Source: Carya illinoinensis (lineage: Eukaryota; Streptophyta; Magnoliopsida; Fagales; Juglandaceae). Taken from it: a DNA stretch of 64,000 nucleotides. The translations under genes and the position numbers were made by a program. Positions 57,670 through 64,000 of this stretch are shown piece by piece; positions within the stretch are counted from its first letter, which is position 1, and each line of letters opens with the position of its first letter. Where the stretch lies: NCBI RefSeq assembly GCF_018687715.1, contig NC_056761.1:16010001-16074000 (forward strand), read 5' to 3'. The notes under the pieces were generated by a model. It made no database searches. It had not been told where the DNA came from and saw only the letters and a program-made list of their open reading frames with translations.

Positions 57670-57936
57670 TTACCAACCCCAATGACTTGACCTACTCCAA
57701 AATAACAATAATGCAATACTACCATCAATTGCAATCAGATCAACGTTAACTATGTTTACCTCAACTAATCCTTCATCCATCGGGAAATTCTGATCCTCTT
57801 GATTATTATCTCCCTTAGGATTCCGAGGTATTCTATCACGAGTCATGTGTCCCTTCTTGAAACACACGAGTATATGTATAAAAACCACATACTGCCTTTC
57901 ATACCTTAAGAAATTCAAGCCTAATGTTTGGTGCAT
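57670..57936 (-). pseudogene. Gag zinc-knuckle remnant of the LARD element
   Basis: The minus strand reads CFKKGHMTRDRIPRNPKGDN, a decayed gag zinc knuckle (C..C....H....C with the second and fourth cysteines lost). An acidic linker and LIAIDGSIALLLFWSRSSH follow, which vaguely resemble a protease region (ALFDSGATHSF). It lies just downstream of the PBS, where gag-pol would begin. Not functional. Confidence 0.6.
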
Positions 57937-57969
57937 TTCCTAAGGACATGTGGATTTACTGCCCAGAGA

Positions 57970-57987
57970 CGTATTGCTCTGATACCA
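57970..57987 (-). other. LARD primer-binding site (initiator Met-tRNA type)
   Basis: TGGTATCAGAGCAATACG on the minus strand, three bases inside the 5' LTR end (57991). It is an exact match to the common plant PBS core TGGTATCAGAGC. Confidence 0.93.
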
Positions 57988-57990
57988 CCC

Positions 57991-60900
57991 TGTGACGCCC
58001 CCAAATTCCGTTTGGGATCGGACGGACATTTGAAGCGTCGAGACATGCAACACAAGGTTACCTGCCCCCGTTCATGACATATAAGATGCAATATTCCTAA
58101 CATGCATCTAACAATATGCAATATTCGCAGCGGATAAATTTTTTCTTTAGCAATACTATGCACCAAATTGAAAATATCTCAAATGCTTAAAACATACTTC
58201 ATACATAAAAATCCATTGAACAACTAAGATCACAACACTAGTCCAAAATGGTTATGATCCAAAAAGTAGTAGAGATGCAACTCAATCGTACAAGTAGTAA
58301 TTTACGTTAATTACTATATCAACATTTATGTCGCACCGTCACTTAGTCAACTGTGTCTAGTTGATCAGCTCCTGATTCTCCTTCAGGTCCTGTAACAAGA
58401 TCTACCATTCGGGGGGAATGGTAGTTGGGACTACCAAAGTGAGATTTGATTACAAATCTCAGCAAGTTAACAAAAAACTTCCATACAGACTAATGATACA
58501 TGTATGACAGTAAAAGCATAAATGCATAATCAAATTCATAAGTAATTAAAGTATAACTTAGCATACAACATAGCATAATTGACATAGCTTAAATTGAATC
58601 ATGAACTGAACTTGACTTGACATGAACTTGATCTGAAATTTGACTTAGTATGAACTTGCTCTGAAACTTGAATTAACATGAAAAATACATACTCCACAGT
58701 TGTTGTGGCCCCATGTATTCTACACAAACTTGACTTAACATTAAAAATACATACTCCACAGTTGTTGTGGCCCCATGTATTCGACATAAACTTGACTTAA
58801 CATGAAAAATACATACTCCACAGTTGTTGTGGCCCCATGTATTCTACGTGTAAATACATACTCCACAGTTGTTGTGGCCCCATGTATTCTACACAAACTT
58901 GACTTAACATGAAAAATACATACTCCACAGTTGTTGTGGCCCCATGTATTCTACGTGTAAATACATACTCCACAGTTGTTGTGGCCCCATGTATTCTACG
59001 CATCACAATTGTAGTAAAATACATACTCCACAGTTGTTGTGGCCCCATGTATTCTACACAAACATAATGTACTCAAGATGAAACGTGACTTGAACATAAC
59101 TTGAAATACATGACCAACTTGAGATAGAAACATTTCGTAACATGGCATAACATATAATAGACAACATATTTAACATGACATACTTGCAACAGTGAATATT
59201 ACATGACTTGACATACATGTAATAGATGGCATACTTAGCATGACGTACTTGTAATGTACAGTAATACATAACCGAATATATTATGTAACAGATAAAAATT
59301 GATGACAGAATAAATTCTGTATAATAAACAATTACGTGATAACTTGGCGTGGCATGACATATATGATAACACACATACATACACTATAGTTCTTTTACTT
59401 AGCACACATACACAGTAGACTGCTAGTAAGTTAAAAGCTAACTTACTTCGATCTCCGCGTTTCTTATAAAACCTCAAGCGCGATCACGAGGAACTGTAAT
59501 TAGTGATTCTAAAAGTTAGTACTAAATCACTAATAATTTGAAATATGGAAAAATACTAACTTAAAGAGTAAAATTTTCATTTTACTTCCTACATGTAGGA
59601 AAATGATCGTTTTACCCATAACTTAAGGATTTTACATACTAACTCCAAAAGTCACCAAAATTTACATGCCTCATGTAAATTTTATCCTCAACTCAAATAT
59701 CAATTTAGAAAAATTTAAAACTAATCACAACTATTAAAACTCCATAGGGCCGAAATTCTCATATGCTATTTCTATTGATTTTTGTTTCTAACTTGTTTTG
59801 ATCAACCTTTTGATCTATGACTTATAAATATGTGATCTTCAAACCAAACCATCACATGGTTTAAAAAGATGTCCTAAAACATATATAAGCTTCTAATTCA
59901 AGATCACATGGTTAAAAATTAACCAAAACATAAATTTAGCCAAGAACATCCACACTTTGGCTTATCTGAATATCTCTTTGTATAAAATTTCATATCTTTG
60001 AAACTAACATCAAATATCTTCAAAATAATAATATAACATGTATATAAGATGCTTAGGATCCTCCAATAAAATTATCAAAGTCATTAGAATAGGTTTAGAC
60101 CACCAAAGAGTTAAACTTTCTCAAAATAGAAACTGTTTTTCTTCTTCCAGTTTCTAAGTTTCTAAATCTAAGCAAATATTTCATCAAAACCTTCAATCAT
60201 GCAAAAATCCTCAACCAATAGTCATATATACATGTTAACAATACTCCATAAAAATTTCGGACCAATATCTATCCATTAGCTTGGTCAAAAACTCCAAACT
60301 ATAACATATTCTCCAGTTTATCTCCCAGAATGACCTTTCTATAGTTTACACAATATTTGACTGACCAAATGATCTTCAAATGGGGCAAATAAGATATCCA
60401 TGTAAACTATACTAAAAAAGGAACAATTTATATGAAGGAGACTTTATGATAAAACACTTACAACAGCTTCGAAATGGGCATGCAAAAGAACTCCTAAAAG
60501 CTGTCCGAGAGAGAATGTTTGATATTCTTTTAAAGAAACGTGTAAATGAAGATAAGTTCGTGAGTGATGGCTGGAGATGCTTATGGAAGAGATAAGGGAG
60601 ATGATAAGGCTAGAGTTGAGAGTTGAGTGTGGTTTTCTCCTACCCAAAATATCTATAAAATATTATCTCAAAATATTCTATCCAATAATATCTATAAAAA
60701 TCAGCTCAATATATTTTCCAAATGTGGAGTAGACTTGGAAGAGTAAGGTGGCTAAAATCTTTCTATGTGTATTTTAAATCTCTATTCTTAAGATATTTTC
60801 CAAATGTGTATTTTGCTTAGGTGTCATGATCTCACACCTTGATTTCCTTCACAATTCCATCTAATGGTTTCTCTTTGTGCCAAGTATCTAATACTATTCA

Positions 60901-61286
60901 TTATGTGTGGTTAAGATCTTGCCAAGTGTCCAAATAAAATATCGCTATCCTAATTTGGACATTTCACACTATGATTTTGAAAACACTGCGCTCAGTACAT
61001 TTACCGAGGTTACTATTCACTCCAAAAATAAACGTAATAAACTTAGTACTGAAAAATTCTAAATATTTAATTAAGCCTAGTGGTGTAGACTATAATGTAT
61101 TCTGACACTTTTAACTATCTCAAATAATTAAAATCGCATTTCTAGCACCATAGTGAGTGATAACACTAACTATGTTGACAGGCTAAAATTTATGCGATTA
61201 GTCGATTCGTGTAAACTTACAGAGTTTTCACGAGGTTCCTAAAGTCAATAGAAATTCCTTAATTGAATTTCTAGCGGGCTGTTACA
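57991..61286 (-). repeat. LARD 5' LTR (3296 bp)
   Basis: Partner of 52469-55761. Differences noted by eye include positions near 58553, 58562, 60410, 60427, 60857, 60985 and 60994 and a TTA insertion near 59683. The high identity implies recent transposition. Confidence 0.95.
58681..59057. repeat. Seven-copy hairpin minisatellite in the LARD 5' LTR
   Basis: Same array as 53159-53535, with the same number and spacing of copies. The array has not changed in length since insertion. Confidence 0.92.
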
Positions 61287-62294
61287 CACTTTCTTGAAAT
61301 ACTGGCATAATCAAGCAATCTTGGATCTTATGGTTCAAATCAGCACATATAAAACATGCCTCTACTACTTTCACAGCCTTCACTTTTTTCATTTTCATGA
61401 CCTCCAGTCTTCTAGTTAATGCAGTTATTCGGGCTTGGATATTAGTATCCTCCTTAAACTCATATTTGCCCCCACCAAAAATAGCTCTTAGTGGTTGTGC
61501 TGTTAATGGCACTCGATCAGTATGAGTGTTCCACTATTGTGGGCTCTCGATAAGATAGTCAAAAAATGATAGCATTTGATTAAGTTCCTTGCTAAAGAAT
61601 TCCCCATTACACATCATCTAAACAAACTGCTTGCATTCTAGAGTGATACCAATGTAAAAATAGCTCACCAACCTTCAAGATTCGAAACCATGATGTGGAT
61701 AGATGTTTACCAAATCTTTAAATTTTTTCCAACTGGCCTGAAAAGTCTCATCAGGTTTCTGATTGAATTGGCTTATTTGCTCTTGCAAAAACTGAGTTCT
61801 TTGAAAAGAAATTTTTTTTTGTAAGAATTCACGCTGCATATCAGACCAACTGGAGATAGAATTAGACCTCAAAGAATTAAACCAAATATTTGCTTTATCC
61901 TTTAAAAAGAAAGGAAATAAACAAAGTCTAATAAATTCATCAGTAATGGCCCTAGTAATAAAAGTAGTGCAAGCCAACTCAAAATCTGTCAAGGACTGGT
62001 AAGGACTCTCAGAATCTATCCCTTGGGACTGAGGTATCACTAACATATGCCATGCTTAATAGAAAAATTAGGGGCATCATCGGGTAAAACAATGCATGAA
62101 GGTGTAGTAGTGCCAGTGGGTTGCAAATAATCCTTAAGAGTGTGTGGTGCAAGTGCAGCCATGGTTTGTTCAATTTCAATATCCTCACACATAGAAAAGA
62201 CAGAAGACCTATCTATCTTTGAGCTATGTACACTGCTCTCAATGCGCAATGTAACTCTAAGCAACCTGTTTAAACTGTCTCTCACCCATGACAT
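61287..62294 (-). pseudogene. Athila gag, 5' part with zinc knuckle
   Basis: Starts with MAALAPHTLKDYLQPTGTTT and PNFSIKHG, then after a frameshift ESPYQSLTDFELACTTF, LCLFPFFLKDKANIWFNSL and WKKFKDLVNIYPHHG. The CCHC knuckle CFICADLNHKIQDC lies near 61340. It stops at the LARD insertion point. Confidence 0.9.
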
Positions 62295-62420
62295 GAAATA
62301 TTAGTCTAAATAGCATAAATAAGGTTCAAGCAGTTGAGTAGTAGATGGCAAGTAAAATGTATAATCAGAGATAAGATAGTGAAAAATAAAAAATAAAGAG
62401 TTTAAATTTAAATTAGACAA

Positions 62421-62442
62421 CCATTCCGAGCAACGGCGTCAA
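62421..62442 (-). other. Athila primer-binding site (tRNA-Asp type)
   Basis: The minus strand reads TGACGCCGTTGCTCGGAATG, a variant of the Athila PBS TGGCGCCGTTGCCGGG complementary to tRNA-Asp. It lies a few bases inside the 5' LTR end at 62448. Confidence 0.85.
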
Positions 62443-62447
62443 AAACT

Positions 62448-63480
62448 TGACTCACTCAAAAATAAGTAGCACAAAAGGCTATCTCAAGTGCAGGAGGATG
62501 TCGTGTAATAATTAGGAATAAAATTTCTAGATTGTCTCCTTGGTGAAAGCTGCTTAAATCCAAACTACTATAAAATGGTGAAAAGTTTCACAAACAAAAG
62601 TGGTGGCATGTACAATGAATAGAAGAGTGCAACGGAAATAAAAATGACAATAGTCATAATCATACTTTTGGATTTTTTTTAGTATCGAAATGGAACTTAA
62701 AAGACTAAAAAATTGAAATTAACAATTAAATATTCAATTACGCTAAACAATTTTAATTAATTTGAAAATTAAATAATAAATTGAAATTAATCTAAAATGT
62801 AATTGTAATGCATATTTAATAGAAGTTTAGAGAAACAAAAAAAATTAATTGACATAAAATAAAATAAACAGCAAATAAAATGTCCAAACTTTTAATCCAA
62901 AAATATCAAGAATACACCATAAACTTCAAATTGAAATTAAGTAAAAAGTAAAGAATGAAAAGAGCAAGTCAAATGGATGGAGATGGAGATTGAAAATAGT
63001 GGACGAGATTGGACTGTAGTAGCAATTGGACCCTTTAAAGAGCTCTTCAATGGCGCTACAGTGTAGACCTAAATAACTATGTCCATGTGTGCTTGAAAAT
63101 GAAAATTTGCTAAACCAAAAAATGGTGTGCCGCTTGAATTGAATGCCTAAAGAAAATATAAGTGTGCGGCGCTGATTTAATTCCCAGTAGATAGAATTGT
63201 GTTTGTGGCCTGAAATGAATGAATTAATGCGAAGAGAGAAAAATTATTTGTGGCTAAAAACTTCGGCTCAATGAAAAAGCAAGTCATTTTCCCTTTTTGG
63301 TTCCGTGCAGCGCTCAATGAATAGAAAATGGCATAATATGCGTTCGGCGTCCCCTAGGTCCAATCTTCTCAATAGAAAGAAAAGTGTCGTGCCCCTCTTG
63401 AAGTCCAAATCAAATCCCAATTAAAATCCTACCCGTGCCTTTTTGCTTTTTGACTTTTTTGATTTTTTTCATTTCTAATT
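62448..63480 (-). repeat. Athila 5' LTR (aligned part)
   Basis: Partner of 45562-46580. At its outer edge (after CATTTCTAATT) the sequence passes into hAT transposase coding DNA, so this is the insertion border or a truncated LTR end. Confidence 0.8.
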
Positions 63481-63485
63481 GAAAT

Positions 63486-64000
63486 CCCAATTGAAGACTG
63501 ACTACTGTTGTTGTAATGACGACATAAGACTTCAATATCATTCTTCACTGTTTTAATGAAATGATCATCCTTCTCGTTGCCAAGGAAGTCTCTAATTCAA
63601 AACACTACAATAACCAACTTATATCGGGGATCAAGAATCGTAGCCACGAGTGTTAACCTGTTTATTTTCTCAACATTCCTTCAATATTTATCATATTTTA
63701 ATTTTATCCTCATAGCTATAGCATTTAACAACCCAACACTACTTTTGCAACTCCTTTGCAAGTGCTCATAAAGCTCTAAAAGCTTCTTAAAATACAAATC
63801 CGTAATACAATATAAGCTACCAAAGATGTGAACAATTGTATCATAAAATAATTTAAAAAACTTAACAAAGTACCTCACATTATCCTAATCACGAGAGTTT
63901 GGTGGTCTGACCCTTTTTCTTCCGAGTGTGTCATCAAACAATGTAGGATATAGACCTCCATTTTCCTTTTGCATCCTCTTAAAGGCTCAGATATTTTTTT
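63486..64000 (-). pseudogene. hAT (Ac-like) transposase, upstream part, runs off the window
   Basis: The minus strand reads DNVRYFVKFFKLFYDTIVHI then FGSLYCITDLYFKKLLELYE, NAIAMRIKLKYDKYW, KINRLTLVATILDPRYKLVI and HFIKTVKNDIEVLCRHYNNS. These are the RNase-H-fold and linker blocks preceding the dimerisation domain of plant Ac/ricesleeper-type transposases (LYF, KYDKYW, LDPRYK). A stop follows VIVVF, and another lies before DNVRYF. Its C-terminus is at 45105-45400, displaced by the Athila insertion. Confidence 0.9.

Larger units (their letters stand above)
52469..61286 (-). mobile_element. LARD-like non-autonomous LTR retrotransposon (8.8 kb)
   Basis: Two LTRs of 3293 and 3296 bp flank a 2229-bp interior. 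The 5-bp target duplication CACTT lies at 52464-52468 and 61287-61291. The PBS is at the high-coordinate end and the PPT at the low end, so it is transcribed on the minus strand. LTRs begin TGTAACAGCCCG and end GGGGGCGTCACA on that strand. No RT, RNase H or integrase is present; only a gag scrap and the last residues of a pol frame remain. It must be mobilised in trans by a chromovirus-type (Tekay/Del-like) partner. By eye the LTRs differ by about seven substitutions and one 3-base indel, so the insertion is very recent. Confidence 0.95.
45562..63480 (-). mobile_element. Athila-type Ty3/gypsy retrotransposon, itself interrupted
   Basis: Minus-strand element with partly aligned LTRs at 45562-46580 (3') and 62448-63480 (5'). 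A tRNA-Asp-type PBS lies at 62421-62442, gag at 62294-61287 resuming at 52468, then protease, RT, RNase H and integrase down to about 47873. The gag is split by the LARD element at 52469-61286. Stops in most domains make it inactive. It inserted into a hAT transposase gene. The outer ends of the LTRs are not firmly placed and no clean target duplication was found. Without the nested element it is about 9.1 kb. Confidence 0.9.

Noticed and set aside
63478..63500. Possible Athila target duplication using CAATTGA
   Set aside because: The phrase also occurs inside the LTR (near 46530), and the low-coordinate flank CTTGA does not match it, so no reliable TSD could be assigned.

Overview
This is an AT-rich nuclear segment of a flowering plant. 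The evidence is GT-AG introns, a plant immune-type LRR receptor kinase, fragments of PP2C, SPT16, WAT1-like and ERA-type GTPase genes, and several plant-specific LTR retrotransposon lineages. A woody eudicot is likely, but the species cannot be fixed from the sequence. Most of the window is transposable-element DNA in different stages of decay. Only one cellular gene looks intact.

Layout. 1-4017: a decayed Ty3/gypsy element with a deleted and rearranged pol and a 721-bp 3' LTR. 4769-5560: a Ty1/copia gag-protease fragment. 6640-7563: a CACTA-like terminus carrying a 204-bp tandem array. 7728-10078: a 2.35-kb solo LTR with target-site duplication CCTTA. 11993-15174: fragments of at least three unrelated host genes (a PP2C exon, an SPT16 pseudogene, a WAT1-like exon). 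18426-19763: a Ty1/copia LTR. About 21160-21448: a second CACTA-type end next to a receptor-kinase scrap.

22225-26145 (minus) holds an apparently complete four-exon LRR receptor kinase of the FLS2/EFR/XA21 type, 1060 codons, with a non-RD kinase. Its upstream DNA has a triplicated 112-bp repeat and a long G-run. A tandem segmental duplication (about 24255-27461 and 27462-31405) produced a truncated kinase-less pseudocopy and extra N-terminal scraps. Another kinase-exon relic lies at 32823-33307.

34660-40621 holds a chromovirus RT fragment, a 128-bp CACTA MITE (TSD TGT), a 2.79-kb hAT element with perfect 8-bp TSD ATCTAATT that carries exons of an unidentified host gene, and a relic of a TTF-zinc-finger (ZMYM-like) hAT. 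41578-42040 is the broken first exon of an ERG-type GTPase.

45105-64000 is a three-level nest. A hAT (Ac-like) transposase pseudogene on the minus strand is split by an Athila-type Ty3/gypsy element (45562 to about 63480, minus). The Athila gag is in turn split by a young LARD-like non-autonomous retrotransposon (52469-61286, minus; TSD CACTT) with 3.29-kb LTRs differing at only a few positions. Its 2.2-kb interior keeps a PBS, a degenerate zinc-knuckle fragment and a PPT, plus an antisense 142-codon ORF with its own TATA box and poly(A) signal. This antisense unit and the gene-carrying hAT are the most unusual features of the window.

Coordinates of boundaries and splice sites were read by eye. 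Family assignments rest on recognised protein motifs, not on database searches.
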